Made by a program: the position numbers and the translations under genes. From positions 22,077 to 86,076 of the forward strand of contig JAFZPI010000035.1 of NCBI GenBank assembly GCA_017552615.1: a stretch of 64,000 nucleotides of DNA, written 5' to 3'. The first letter of the stretch is position 1, and each line of letters opens with the position of its first letter. A model generated the notes under the pieces. That model was not told the DNA's origin. It ran no database searches and saw nothing but the letters and a program-made list of their open reading frames with translations. This stretch comes from Clostridia bacterium (lineage in GTDB: Bacteria > Bacillota > Clostridia > Christensenellales > Aristaeellaceae). Shown in pieces: positions 25,917 to 34,104 of this stretch.

Positions 25917-26353
25917 TGGCCCGCTTCCTTCTTCCGCAGGATCGTGCCGAGGATCCCGTTGATGAAGCGGCCGCTGCCCTCGCCGGAATAACGGTTGGCC
26001 AGCTCGACGGCCTCGTTGATCACCACCGGGCCGGGAACATCGTCCTCATGGAGGATCTCCCAGACCGCCATGCGCATGATCGCAAGGTCCACCCGCGCCA
26101 TGCGGTCCACGGACCAGTTCTGGCTGGCCGCGCCGATCCGGGCGTCCAGGTCGTCCAGTTCACCCACCACGCCGGCGACGATCTTCGCGATCCATTCGCG
26201 CTCGGAAAGGGTGGGCTCCCCGTCCTTCAGGGGGCGCTGCTCCTCGCGCAGTTCGTCATACACCATGGAGAGGGTGTCTTCGCCGCCCTCCCCGCCCGCG
26301 CAGGTCTCGTAAATCATCTGCATGGCCGCCACACGGGCCGTTGCTCTCGACAT
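25913..26353 (-). CDS. nusB: transcription antitermination factor NusB
   Basis: 146-residue all-helical RNA-binding protein used with NusE in rRNA antitermination. Seen: SRATARVAAMQMIYE at the start, and RVDLAIMRMAVWEIL and NEAVELANRYSGEGSGRFINGIL towards the end. Length normal. Confidence 0.95.
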   Translation of the reverse strand: MSRATARVAAMQMIYETCAGGEGGEDTLSMVYDELREEQRPLKDGEPTLSEREWIAKIVAGVVGELDDLDARIGAASQNWSVDRMARVDLAIMRMAVWEILHEDDVPGPVVINEAVELANRYSGEGSGRFINGILGTILRKKEAGQ

Positions 26354-26374
26354 GTCCTTGCCTCCTGCCGCGGG

Positions 26375-26692
26375 TCACTTGCGGCCCGGGAAAACCCGGT
26401 TGATCAGCCGCTTGACACTCTGCATCTTGTTGTCTACGCCGAAGAGATAGGCACCCAGCCCGGCCATCGCGAGGATGAACAGCGTCTTCCAGAAGCCCAG
26501 CCACATGAACATGCACGCCGCCAGCACACCGATCGCCGCGCCCAGCAGGTGCCGACGGTACTTGCGCAGCAAAACCAGCAGCCAACTGACCTTGGGCTCC
26601 TTCGGTTTCTCCTGCTCCTGCGGCTCTGTCGCCACGAGGGCAGTCTCCCCGGTTTCGTCAGCCACTTCGATGATTTCTTCCGTGTCCGTCAT
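26375..26692 (-). CDS. DUF2273-like small membrane protein
   Basis: 105 residues: acidic N-terminus, then two close helices (LLGAAIGVLAACMFMWLGFWKTLFILAMAGLGAYLFG, quoted in part in the family as FWKTLFI) and a basic end. DUF2273 proteins accompany Asp23 and AmaP in envelope-stress loci. Start at 26692 follows GGAGG; an upstream in-frame ATG at 26731 lacks such a site. Confidence 0.75.
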   Translation of the reverse strand: MTDTEEIIEVADETGETALVATEPQEQEKPKEPKVSWLLVLLRKYRRHLLGAAIGVLAACMFMWLGFWKTLFILAMAGLGAYLFGVDNKMQSVKRLINRVFPGRK

Positions 26693-26740
26693 CTGTGCTT
26701 GCCTCCATCTCTCGGAATCCATACAGCCCATGAACAGCGC

Positions 26741-27070
26741 TTACGCTTCAAACCGCAGGGTGACCTCGCCGACATTCAGGCCCGTGCCCTCGGCAATGCG
26801 GCGGCGGATCTCGCGCTGGATCTCCTCCACCGGCGGCGCGGAGTCCGGGCTGCGCCGTTTGCACACGACCTCCACCCACACCCATCCGCCGTCCCCTTCC
26901 ATGGTGACAGCCGCGGTTTCGAGCTCCGGATGTTCCCCGATGCATTGAACCGCCAGGCCCTCGATCACACCGCGGGAAACGCAGACCTCGTCCCCGCTGA
27001 GACGCTGAACCAGGAAGTCCCGTTCCCGGCGCTTCCGCCGCCGGGGGAGCAGTCGATCCAGAAAGCGCAT
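26741..27070 (-). CDS. Asp23/AmaP-like small protein lacking membrane helices
   Basis: 109 residues. A very basic start (MRFLDRLLPRRRKRRERDF) is followed by a small alpha-beta domain resembling the Asp23 fold (GVIEGLAVQCIGEHPELETA.. and IRRRIAEGTGLNVGEVTLRF). AmaP normally has two N-terminal membrane helices; here they are absent, so it may use the Arg-rich end to bind membrane or nucleic acid. Between the Asp23 and DUF2273 genes. Confidence 0.6.
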   Translation of the reverse strand: MRFLDRLLPRRRKRRERDFLVQRLSGDEVCVSRGVIEGLAVQCIGEHPELETAAVTMEGDGGWVWVEVVCKRRSPDSAPPVEEIQREIRRRIAEGTGLNVGEVTLRFEA

Positions 27071-27086
27071 GCTCCGTCTTCTCCCG

Positions 27087-27554
27087 TCAGGCTTCGTCCT
27101 CGGTCTTTTCCGCAGGCTTCTCCGCCGTCTCACCGGTCAGGCGGGCGTTCTGCGCGCCGGCGGTGAGAGCGCTGTTCTCCTTCTCGAAGCTGACGCCCTG
27201 GACGTGCACGTCCACGCGCACCACATGCAGCCCGGTCATGGTCTCCAGGCTCCGGCGCACATTCTCCTGCACCTCCACGGCCACCTTCTGGATCGGACGG
27301 CCATACTCGATCAGCACATAAATCTCGCAGCTGACCTCTTCCGGGCCAACCTCGACCTTGATGCCCTTGGTCACATTCTTATTCTTGCCGCCGATCTTGG
27401 CGCCGGGGTTGGGGACCATCCCCGCAATGCCTTCCACGTCCGCCACCGCCATCCCGGCGATGGTGGCGATCACTTCGTTCGCATAGGTAATGGTGGAGAC
27501 GCTCTCGTTGGTCTCTTCCACCGTCTTCAGCTGATTGTCTTTCTTGGCCGCCAT
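27087..27554 (-). CDS. Asp23/Gls24 family envelope stress response protein
   Basis: 155 residues with the Asp23 core: ITYANEVIATIAGMAVADVEGIAGM, then GIKVEVGPEEVSCEIYVLIEYG and the end of the domain at VRVDVHVQGVSF. The tail is charged and disordered. First gene of the long minus-strand operon. ATG at 27554 follows GGGAGG by 8 nt. Confidence 0.92.
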   Translation of the reverse strand: MAAKKDNQLKTVEETNESVSTITYANEVIATIAGMAVADVEGIAGMVPNPGAKIGGKNKNVTKGIKVEVGPEEVSCEIYVLIEYGRPIQKVAVEVQENVRRSLETMTGLHVVRVDVHVQGVSFEKENSALTAGAQNARLTGETAEKPAEKTEDEA

Positions 27555-27615
27555 CACAGGCACCTCCCGATTTCAATCCAACCATGAACAAACCCGTTTT
27601 TCCGGGTCAGAGTAC

Positions 27616-27644
27616 AGTATAACAGATTTCACGCGGTTTCGCAA
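27616..27644 (-). promoter_or_regulatory. promoter of the Asp23-nusB-folD-xse operon
   Basis: Reading leftward, TTGCGA (27639-27644), 17-bp spacer, TATACT (27616-27621), about 60 bp before the Asp23 start. Confidence 0.75.
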
Positions 27645-27674
27645 CGGTGCGGGGAAATTTGTTGACCGGAGGGC

Positions 27675-27703
27675 TTTATCTTTCGGCGAAAATCGGTTAT
27701 AAT
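27675..27703 (+). promoter_or_regulatory. promoter of the rubrerythrin gene
   Basis: Perfect TATAAT (27698-27703) with a weak TTTATC at -35 (27675-27680, 17-bp spacing). Confidence 0.6.
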
Positions 27704-27751
27704 AGGCGCAGAGGCCGGGGAACCGGCGAAAACAGAAGGAGGAACACGTAT

Positions 27752-28294
27752 ATGAAGTGGGTTTGCAGTGTATGCGGTTACGTATGGGAAGGCGAGCAGC
27801 CGCCGGAAAGGTGCCCCCAGTGCAAGGCGCCGGCCAGCAAGTTTATCAAGCAGGAATCTGAGATGACCTGGGCTTCCGAGCATGTGGTGGGCGTGGCCCA
27901 GGGCGCGCCGGAGGACATCATTGCCGATCTGCGCGCCAATTTCAACGGCGAGTGCAGCGAAGTCGGCATGTACCTGGCGATGAGCCGCGTGGCCTATCGC
28001 GAGGGCTATCCGGAAATCGGCGAATACTGGAAGACCGCGGCCTTTGAAGAGGCCGAGCACGCCGCGAAGTTTGCGGAGCTCCTGGGCGAAGTCCTGACCG
28101 ATTCCACCAAGAAGAATCTCGAGATGCGGGTCGAAGCCGAGAACGGCGCCACCGCCGGCAAGACCGACCTGGCCAAGCGCGCCAAGGCCCTAAACTTGGA
28201 CGCTATTCATGACACTGTGCATGAAATGGCTCGCGATGAAGCCAGACATGGCAAGGCGTTTGCGGGGCTGCTGAAGAGGTATTTCGGGAAGTAA
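27752..28294 (+). CDS. reverse rubrerythrin (N-terminal rubredoxin domain)
   Basis: 180 residues. The rubredoxin iron site comes first (C5-x2-C8 and C21-x2-C24), followed by a ferritin-like di-iron domain with [19 protein letters not shown] and [11 protein letters not shown]. This domain order is that of reverse rubrerythrins, which act as NAD(P)H-linked hydrogen-peroxide and oxygen reductases in Clostridia. AAGGAGG lies 9 nt before the ATG. Supports a strict anaerobe. Confidence 0.93.
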   Translation: MKWVCSVCGYVWEGEQPPERCPQCKAPASKFIKQESEMTWASEHVVGVAQGAPEDIIADLRANFNGECSEVGMYLAMSRVAYREGYPEIGEYWKTAAFEEAEHAAKFAELLGEVLTDSTKKNLEMRVEAENGATAGKTDLAKRAKALNLDAIHDTVHEMARDEARHGKAFAGLLKRYFGK

Positions 28295-28314
28295 TCTGCG
28301 TTTTCAAGGCCTTT

Positions 28315-28349
28315 GGGGGGTGATTTCTATGAGAATCGCCCCCTGTTTT
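28315..28349 (+). terminator. rubrerythrin terminator
   Basis: GGGGGGTGATTT and AGAATCGCCCCC pair around a short loop, followed by TGTTTTG. Confidence 0.75.
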
Positions 28350-28369
28350 GCCAAACGGGCAGGAAGCAA

Positions 28370-28500
28370 ACTTGTACCCTTCTTGTACATCAGGAGCTTT
28401 ACAATCTCACCTCCTTTCCGCCCGACTTTTGAACATCTCTTTCTGCATCTTTGTACCTATATTGTACCCCACAGCATCTCTCCATCTGTTGGTACACCTT
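28370..28500. other. intergenic stretch with repeated TGTAC motifs
   Basis: Five TGTAC/GTACA-type sites (near 28373, 28385, 28453, 28465 and 28491) in about 125 bp, in two pairs with spacings of about 12 bp. On the minus strand AAAGGAGGTGAG is present but no long frame follows. Possibly a regulatory region or an eroded gene. Confidence 0.35.
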
Positions 28501-28564
28501 TTGCAGCTTCATGATAGCACAAACAAGGCATCATTTCCAGTCAAACGAAGTAGGAGGAATGTTC

Positions 28565-29005
28565 GTGCGCAACAAGTATTTTGCCTATATGGGCTTATGC
28601 ACTGGGATCTTGGCCATCATATTTGCCATCATTCTTTTCGCTGGTGGCGATAGCAGTGTGACGGGCATGGATACCGGAACTCAAACATCATACGAATACT
28701 ATGGTGGCGATGCTTACACTGGCATCCAGCAAGCCGCGGCTGATACAGCCCGCAATGTCCAGGCATTAGCCAAGATCGTCAAAACCGGTTTCGAGGGAAC
28801 GACCGGATCCGGCAACGCCATGGGATACCTTCTCCTGGTGATCGGTCTCTGGCTGATTGCGCATTCACTCCACATCCTCAACGAAATGAAAGTACGAAGT
28901 GATTTTGAAGCGCAGGTTCTCTCTTTGCTGCAACACTCCAATCTAAACATCAAGCAATCAGAACCGGCAGAAGTATCTAAGCCAACGTTAGAGCAGCGCT
29001 GGTGA
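28565..29005 (+). CDS. small membrane protein with two TM segments
   Basis: 146 residues: TM1 (FAYMGLCTGILAIIFAIILFAGG), an external Gly/Thr/Tyr-rich and helical stretch of about 60 residues, TM2 (MGYLLLVIGLWLIAHSLHIL), and a cytoplasmic tail that may form a coiled coil. AGGAGG is 1 nt from an ATG at 28559 but 7 nt from GTG at 28565, so GTG is preferred. Unrecognised; lower GC than neighbours. Confidence 0.6.
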   Translation: MRNKYFAYMGLCTGILAIIFAIILFAGGDSSVTGMDTGTQTSYEYYGGDAYTGIQQAAADTARNVQALAKIVKTGFEGTTGSGNAMGYLLLVIGLWLIAHSLHILNEMKVRSDFEAQVLSLLQHSNLNIKQSEPAEVSKPTLEQRW

Positions 29006-29129
29006 TTTTCCTTCAAAGCAAGCATCTCTTGTGAAAGCATGGGCACTCATTCATCAAGATGAACTCCGCGCAAATTGGGACCTTGCAATGCAGGATGAAA
29101 CACTGTATAAAATTGAACCGCTTAAATAA
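28992..29129 (+). pseudogene. remnant of a DUF4160-family gene (3' end)
   Basis: Frame reading FPSKQASLVKAWALIHQD, then ELRANWDLAMQ, ending KIEPLK and TAA at 29127. It matches the C-terminal half of DUF4160 proteins, which pair with DUF2442 in front of a toxin-antitoxin-like unit. The N-terminal half is missing, with a stop at 28989-28991 and overlap with the previous gene. Confidence 0.6.
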
Positions 29130-29139
29130 GGTGATCGTC

Positions 29140-29424
29140 ATGCGCACTCTTCCGCCAGACGCTGTTTCTGTGACTGTCATAGACAATCATACCTTGCACA
29201 TCATCTTCTCCAACGGAGAACAGCGCTTGTTCGACATCAAGCCTCTGCTGACAAGAAAATGTTATGCACAGTTGAATAACAAAGCATTTCTCGCACAAGC
29301 ATTCGTAGAAAACGGCTGTGTAACCTGGCCGGGTGGTATCGATATTGACCCGGACTGGCTATACGATGACAGCGTTTCTGTGCAAGCATTATCATGCAGA
29401 AAAGCACTAGAATGCGAGGCATGA
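29140..29424 (+). CDS. DUF2442 domain-containing protein
   Basis: 94 residues with the DUF2442 pattern: a short strand pair, NGEQRLFDIKPLL, then VTWPGGIDIDPDWLYDDS. DUF2442 proteins are commonly partners of DUF4160 proteins in putative toxin-antitoxin pairs; here the partner is reduced to a fragment immediately upstream. AAGGTGAT precedes the ATG. Confidence 0.75.
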   Translation: MRTLPPDAVSVTVIDNHTLHIIFSNGEQRLFDIKPLLTRKCYAQLNNKAFLAQAFVENGCVTWPGGIDIDPDWLYDDSVSVQALSCRKALECEA

Positions 29425-29530
29425 CCTTCATCTTTGCAGGGCAACTGATGCGTTTCGAAGAGCAACCATAACAATTGGGAAACCAGATTTGATTCTTTTT
29501 TCCCAGAACCATTGCTTGGGGGTGCTTGAT

Positions 29531-29950
29531 GTGGGATTGCCAAATCAACCAATCAAACCCGTTGAACATGAATCAATGGCTAACGGAAGAGATAAGCAGG
29601 CATCATCTCGTGCAAACATTGATAACATAATAGTTCAATTGGCTATAGCACATGATCCGAAGAGTATCTATCTCACAGACGGTTCGTTTCATCCAGATGT
29701 GAAAACAGCTATCCAACGTATTCTTCCCTTATATGATGGGATAATGCGTTTGCCTTTTGCGCTATTGATAAATTCTCCCGAAGATATAAAGCGAAATATC
29801 ACATCAGCTGATATGGATACCTTGTTGCTGTTTTTCAAATGCCTAGGTGTTGAAGCAAGTAAAATAAGCGACAAATCCACCCTTAGTATTCTTGGAACCA
29901 TACAGAACTATATCCTTTCCGTGCTACGGGCACGTATGTCAGCAAAATAG
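29531..29950 (+). CDS. hypothetical protein, low-GC
   Basis: About 139 residues, soluble, mostly helical, with no domain recognised. GTG at 29531 is chosen because GGGGGTG lies about 6 nt upstream; ATG at 29576 (MANGRDKQ) is an alternative. Codon use (many ATA, AAT, TTA) differs sharply from the GC-rich genes around it, in keeping with an acquired segment from about 28.3 to 30.0 kb. Confidence 0.5.
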   Translation: MGLPNQPIKPVEHESMANGRDKQASSRANIDNIIVQLAIAHDPKSIYLTDGSFHPDVKTAIQRILPLYDGIMRLPFALLINSPEDIKRNITSADMDTLLLFFKCLGVEASKISDKSTLSILGTIQNYILSVLRARMSAK

Positions 29951-30036
29951 TTATCAAACCTTTTCATAATAGGTTCGTCACTAGAACCTGTGGGTGTGAT
30001 TGCGCGACAAATATGCGAAAAAAGGAGTGTACCCCT

Positions 30037-30276
30037 ATGCTGTATCATCTTGCGGTTTCCCTGGCCATCGGCGCCCTGTGCGGATTCGCCGCCAACAAGA
30101 TCATGAAGGGCGATTCCAGCAGTATCCTCAAGAACATGATCCTTGGCGTCGTCGGCGGTCTCGTCGGCGGATTCCTGGGCCACCTGATCGGCTTTGGCGG
30201 CGGTTGGATCTCCAGCATCATCCTCGCGATCGTGGGATCCTGCCTGGTTGTGTGGCTCGTCCGGAAGTTTTTCTGA
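30037..30276 (+). CDS. GlsB/YeaQ/YmgE family membrane protein
   Basis: 79 residues with three hydrophobic helices and the Gly-rich motif NMILGVVGGLVGGFLGHLIG. Members are small stress-associated inner-membrane proteins of unknown mechanism. AAAGGAG lies 9 nt before the ATG; an in-frame ATG at 30013 has no site. Confidence 0.85.
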   Translation: MLYHLAVSLAIGALCGFAANKIMKGDSSSILKNMILGVVGGLVGGFLGHLIGFGGGWISSIILAIVGSCLVVWLVRKFF

Positions 30277-30323
30277 TCATGGGTGTTGAATCCCGTAAGG
30301 GAACACCCGCAACCGCCCGTTGC

Positions 30324-30352
30324 TTGCCTTTCCCCTGGCGGCGTGCTATGAT
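30324..30352 (+). promoter_or_regulatory. promoter of the XRE regulator
   Basis: TTGCCT (30324-30329), 17-bp spacer, TATGAT (30347-30352), 20 bp before the ATG. Confidence 0.65.
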
Positions 30353-30371
30353 GACCGCGAGGTGATCAGAT

Positions 30372-30815
30372 ATGGAATCCAAAGAAGTGATTCTCTCCCT
30401 GCGCGAAAAGAACGGCCTCTCCCAGGAGGAGCTGGCACAGCGCGTGTTTGTGACCCGCCAGGCCGTGTCTCGCTGGGAAACCGGCGAAACCGTGCCCAAC
30501 ACCGAAACCCTGAAACTCCTGTCCCGGCTCTTCGACGTATCGATCAATACCCTCCTCGGCAGTCCGCGGAAACTCTTCTGCCAGTGCTGCGGCATGCCCC
30601 TGGAGGACGGACAGCTCAGCCGGGAGCCGGACGGGACGCTGAATGAAGATTACTGCCAGTGGTGCTACACCGATGGGAAATTCACCTACCCGACGATGGA
30701 CGCCCTGGTTGACTTCATGGTCAAACACTTCTCCAGCGATGCCTTCCCGCCGGAGCAGGCCCGCAGCTATTATGCGAGCCAGCTGAAAGAGCTGAAGCAC
30801 TGGAAGGAAGCCTGA
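30372..30815 (+). CDS. XRE-family HTH protein with C-terminal zinc ribbon
   Basis: 147 residues: an N-terminal Cro/C1-type helix-turn-helix (LSQEELAQRVFVTRQAVSRWETGETVPN) and a putative zinc-ribbon domain with FCQCCGMPL and YCQWCYTDG, as in PF12674-type proteins. Such fusions are common in Clostridia and thought to be sensors or regulators. Monocistronic. Confidence 0.85.
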   Translation: MESKEVILSLREKNGLSQEELAQRVFVTRQAVSRWETGETVPNTETLKLLSRLFDVSINTLLGSPRKLFCQCCGMPLEDGQLSREPDGTLNEDYCQWCYTDGKFTYPTMDALVDFMVKHFSSDAFPPEQARSYYASQLKELKHWKEA

Positions 30816-30901
30816 CGGGGCTATCGCACCATTCCCGCCGTCTGGTCACAGGCAGCGGGTTTTCGGTTCCAAAAATAGCAGGAATCTCTAGTATTTTCCA
30901 G

Positions 30902-30930
30902 TTGACGAAGTATCTCGTTTTGATTACAAT
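30902..30930 (+). promoter_or_regulatory. promoter of birA-acpS-pectinesterase
   Basis: TTGACG (30902-30907), 17-bp spacer, TACAAT (30925-30930). AAAGGAGG follows before birA. Confidence 0.8.
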
Positions 30931-30991
30931 ATTTGCGTAAACCAAATCCAAAACGTCGTTTTCATATTCATCGCGGAAAGGAGGTCAGCCT

Positions 30992-31957
30992 ATGGAACCC
31001 ATCCTGCAATTGCTGGCGTGCGGGGAATTTGTCTCCGGCGAACGGATGAGCGAAAAACTCGGGATCACGCGGGCGGCCGTCTGGAAGCGCATCAAGATCC
31101 TGCAGGAAGCGGGCTGGCCTATCGAGAGCGGCGGCAAGCGCGGCTATCACCTCGGGGAGCATGACCGCCTCGAGCCCGAGACCTGGCAGCACCTGCTCTC
31201 CACGCATACCGTGGGACGCGGGGAAATCCATTATGAATACACCCTGGCCTCCACCAACGCCACCGCGAAGAAACTGTACTCATCCGGGGCGGCCCCCGGG
31301 ACCGTCTGCCTGTGCGAACAGCAGACGGCAGGCCGCGGACGGCTGGGCCGCGTCTGGGAATCCGCACCGGGCGTCGGCCTGTGGGTCTCGGTGCTGATGA
31401 AGCCCTCGATCCCGCCCTCCAACGCACACCTGATGACCTTCTGCGCCGCGCTGGCCATGTCCGACGCGGTGCACGACACCTGCGGCTTCCAGCCGGGGAT
31501 CAAATGGCCCAACGACCTGGTCTTCAAGGGAAAGAAGATCTGCGGCATCCTTCTCGAAGTGTCCACCGATATGGACCGCATCAACTCCGTCACCGTCGGC
31601 ACCGGGCTGAACGTATGGCCGGGCGCGGTGCCGGAAGCGCTCCGGGCACAGGCCGGCTGCGTGGCGGACTTTGGGACGCCGCCCAACCGCCGGACCATCC
31701 TTGTTCGTTATTTAGAAGCCTTCGAGAAGTGGACCGATGTCCTGGAAAAAGACGGTCCGCCCGCTATCATCAGCGCCGTGTCCGAGCGCTGCGTCACCAT
31801 CGGCCAGCAGGTCGCCGTCAGCGGCGCCCTGTCCATGACCGGCCTGGCCGTCGGCCTGGACGACAGCGGGGTCCTGCTGGTGCGGGACCTGAACGGCAAG
31901 ACCCGCATGGTGCTTTCGGGAGACGTTTCGGTTCGGGGGATCATGGGATATGCCTGA
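30992..31957 (+). CDS. birA: bifunctional biotin--protein ligase/biotin operon repressor
   Basis: 321 residues: N-terminal winged HTH (about 1-60, MSEKLGITRAAVWKRIKIL), central ligase domain with GRGRLGR and KWPNDLVFKGKKICGIL, and a C-terminal SH3-like domain. Attaches biotin to carboxylase carrier proteins and, with the HTH, can repress biotin genes; none is in the window. Ends 8 nt inside acpS. Confidence 0.95.
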   Translation: MEPILQLLACGEFVSGERMSEKLGITRAAVWKRIKILQEAGWPIESGGKRGYHLGEHDRLEPETWQHLLSTHTVGRGEIHYEYTLASTNATAKKLYSSGAAPGTVCLCEQQTAGRGRLGRVWESAPGVGLWVSVLMKPSIPPSNAHLMTFCAALAMSDAVHDTCGFQPGIKWPNDLVFKGKKICGILLEVSTDMDRINSVTVGTGLNVWPGAVPEALRAQAGCVADFGTPPNRRTILVRYLEAFEKWTDVLEKDGPPAIISAVSERCVTIGQQVAVSGALSMTGLAVGLDDSGVLLVRDLNGKTRMVLSGDVSVRGIMGYA

Positions 31958-32333
31958 GATCAGGACGGGGCTGGACCTGTGCAGGATCAGCCGGATGGAA
32001 AAAAGCTCGCAGAAAGAGCACTTCTGCGCCAGGGTTTTCACGCCCGAGGAGCTGGCCTACGCCGCCTCGCGCGGTGTGATGCGCGCAGCGAGCCTCGCGG
32101 GGATGTGGGCTGCGAAAGAAGCGCTGTTCAAGGCGCTGGGCACGGGGATCATTACAGAAATGACAGAGGTCGAGGTCACCCACGACGCCAACGGCGCGCC
32201 GGAATACCGGCTGCACGGCAAGGCGGCGGAACGCTGCGGCGGCGCACTGCTCTCCCTGTCCATCACCCACGAAGACGACATGGCCGCGGCGGTCTGCACC
32301 CTGCTGCGGCTGGATCAGGAGAAAGCACAATGA
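31950..32333 (+). CDS. acpS: holo-[acyl-carrier-protein] synthase
   Basis: 127 residues, transfers 4'-phosphopantetheine to ACP. The start has TGLDLCRISRM, with the Mg-binding Asp, and WAAKEALFKALG is the second signature. Overlaps birA by 8 nt and the pectinesterase by 4 nt. Length normal. Confidence 0.93.
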   Translation: MPEIRTGLDLCRISRMEKSSQKEHFCARVFTPEELAYAASRGVMRAASLAGMWAAKEALFKALGTGIITEMTEVEVTHDANGAPEYRLHGKAAERCGGALLSLSITHEDDMAAAVCTLLRLDQEKAQ

Positions 32334-33277
32334 CCCACACGGTTTTCGCCCGGCCCGGGGAACTCCAGGCCGCGCTTGACGCCCTTCCCACGGACGGACA
32401 GGAAGCTATCGTCCGTTTGGCGGAGGGCGTTTATCGTGAGAAGATCGTCCTCGCCCGCCCCCGCACAACGCTGGAAGGCCAAGGCGCGGGCCGGACAAAA
32501 ATCGTCTGGAACGACGCGGCCAGAACCATCCTTGAGGACGGGCTAAAACGCGGGACCTTCCGCACCGCGACACTCCGGACGGACGGTGAAGGCATCACCC
32601 TGAGCGGCCTCACGGTCGAGAACAGCGCCGGCCCCGTGGAAGAAGCCGGGCAGGCCATCGCCCTCTACGCCGACGGCGACGGCTTACGCTGCGAGGACTG
32701 TGCGCTCATCGGGCGGCAGGACACGCTCTTCACCGCGCCCCTGCCGGACAAGGAATTCGAGCTCGGCGGCTTCCGCGGGCCGAAAGAAAACGCGCCCCGA
32801 ATCCCGCAGCGCCAGCATTACTTGCGCTGCCGGATCGAGGGGTACGTGGATTTTGTCTTCGGCGGGGCCGCCGCTTTATTCGAGGACTGTGAGATCGCCG
32901 CCGTGGACGGACGCGCGGACCGCAGCACCCCGCCCACGCTCTGGGTTGCCGCCCCTTCGACACCCATCAGCCAAACCATCGGTTATGTCTTTTACCATTG
33001 CCGCTTTACGGACGCCCCGGACCTTCCACCCGGTTGCGTCTTCATCGCCCGCCCCTGGCGCACCGGTGCGCGCCTGACCTTGATCGACTGTGACCTCGAC
33101 CCTGCGTTCCGTCCCGCGCGCTTCGACTCCTGGGGCGACCGGACGGGGATTTGGTCGATGACCGGTTCCGGATCGGTATCCGACGGGGTTCATGCGCTCA
33201 GCCCGGACCAGGCAACCGCAGAACTCTCTTTGCTTCAGGCCTTCTTCCGGACCGGAACCCAAATTGCGCTGCGGTAG
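32330..33277 (+). CDS. pectinesterase family protein (CE8-like), no signal peptide
   Basis: 315 residues forming a right-handed beta-helix of the CE8 family, which removes methyl esters from pectin. Motifs: GRQDTLF, EGYVDFVFGGAAALFEDC with the catalytic Asp, and RPWR. There is no signal peptide, so it would act inside the cell, perhaps on imported oligogalacturonides. The ATG lies in an ATGA overlap with acpS. The 3' end overlaps the convergent AraC gene by 43 nt. Confidence 0.88.
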   Translation: MTHTVFARPGELQAALDALPTDGQEAIVRLAEGVYREKIVLARPRTTLEGQGAGRTKIVWNDAARTILEDGLKRGTFRTATLRTDGEGITLSGLTVENSAGPVEEAGQAIALYADGDGLRCEDCALIGRQDTLFTAPLPDKEFELGGFRGPKENAPRIPQRQHYLRCRIEGYVDFVFGGAAALFEDCEIAAVDGRADRSTPPTLWVAAPSTPISQTIGYVFYHCRFTDAPDLPPGCVFIARPWRTGARLTLIDCDLDPAFRPARFDSWGDRTGIWSMTGSGSVSDGVHALSPDQATAELSLLQAFFRTGTQIALR

Positions 33278-34104
33278 TCCGCGTCCGTCTTTTCGCCGTT
33301 CACGCAGTCATACCACTCGACATTGGCGCTTCCGCAGAGCTCATACTCCGGGTTGCCGGGGAGCCAGTCCAAGAAAATGCGTGAGTTCATGCTCTGGAGT
33401 GCTTCCGGGATCGGCCCGACGCAGTCGAACACGGCCCAGTCGCTCCTCGGAAACTCATAGATGACCATGCCATCCGGCACGTCGCCGCCTGTGTACTTTC
33501 CGGCAACCAGATACCGGAACTTCCCGCCGCCGATATCGTCGATGCAGACGCCGTACTCGCCGATGCAGTTGTCGACAATCGCTTTTTCCGAGGGATTCGC
33601 AGGTGCGTTTCCGGCATACACATTGGCGGCATACTTTTCGCAGATCTCATCCCAGAACTTCGGGATTTCTTCATACGCAGTCTCGTTATCAAAGACCTTC
33701 TGGAAGCCGATCACTTTAAAGGGGAACATCGGTGCGATTCTGTAGTCCATTTCACTGCCTCCATGAATCGAGATTTTGATCGTCAAGGGCAGGAAAGCTT
33801 TGACCGGCGCGCCGGCTCTCGCCTGGGACGGCGTCACGCCGTGGAAGCGTGAGAACGCCTTGGTAAAGCTCTCCGGCGTCTCATAGCCATAGCGTAGGGC
33901 GATGTCGATCACCTTGTCGTCCGTCTTCTGCAGGTCCAACGCCGCCCGGTACAGCCTGCGGTTCCGGATGTACTCCCCGATGCCGTAGCCCGTCATCAGC
34001 GAAAAACCCCGCTGGAGGAAGAACGGGGAGAGATACACCCGGTCCGCCACATCCTGCGCACTGATGTCATCTTCCAGGTGACTCTCCATATAGTTGATCG
34101 CCAT
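33235..34104 (-). CDS. AraC/GyrI-type regulator with a nonsense codon at the expected start
   Basis: 289 residues from the first usable ATG: two AraC helix-turn-helix units (about 1-100, ISAQDVADRVYLSPFFLQRGF, DIALRYGYETPESFTKAFSRF) and a GyrI-like effector-binding domain (about 120-289). The family usually begins MEWLxxIRxAINYxE; here the upstream frame has ATG GAG TGA CTG from 34128, where the Trp codon is TGA (34120-34122), with a good GAGGCGG site before that ATG. Translation may restart at 34104, or the gene is a recent pseudogene. Confidence 0.75.
   Translation of the reverse strand: MAINYMESHLEDDISAQDVADRVYLSPFFLQRGFSLMTGYGIGEYIRNRRLYRAALDLQKTDDKVIDIALRYGYETPESFTKAFSRFHGVTPSQARAGAPVKAFLPLTIKISIHGGSEMDYRIAPMFPFKVIGFQKVFDNETAYEEIPKFWDEICEKYAANVYAGNAPANPSEKAIVDNCIGEYGVCIDDIGGGKFRYLVAGKYTGGDVPDGMVIYEFPRSDWAVFDCVGPIPEALQSMNSRIFLDWLPGNPEYELCGSANVEWYDCVNGEKTDADYRSAIWVPVRKKA

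Noticed and set aside
27662-27703. TTGACC at 27662 as -35 of the rubrerythrin promoter
   Set aside because: It is 30 bp from the TATAAT at 27698, too far for a sigma-A promoter.
28301-28450. Minus-strand mini-ORF after AAAGGAGGTGAG
   Set aside because: The frame is short and broken, with no recognisable product.
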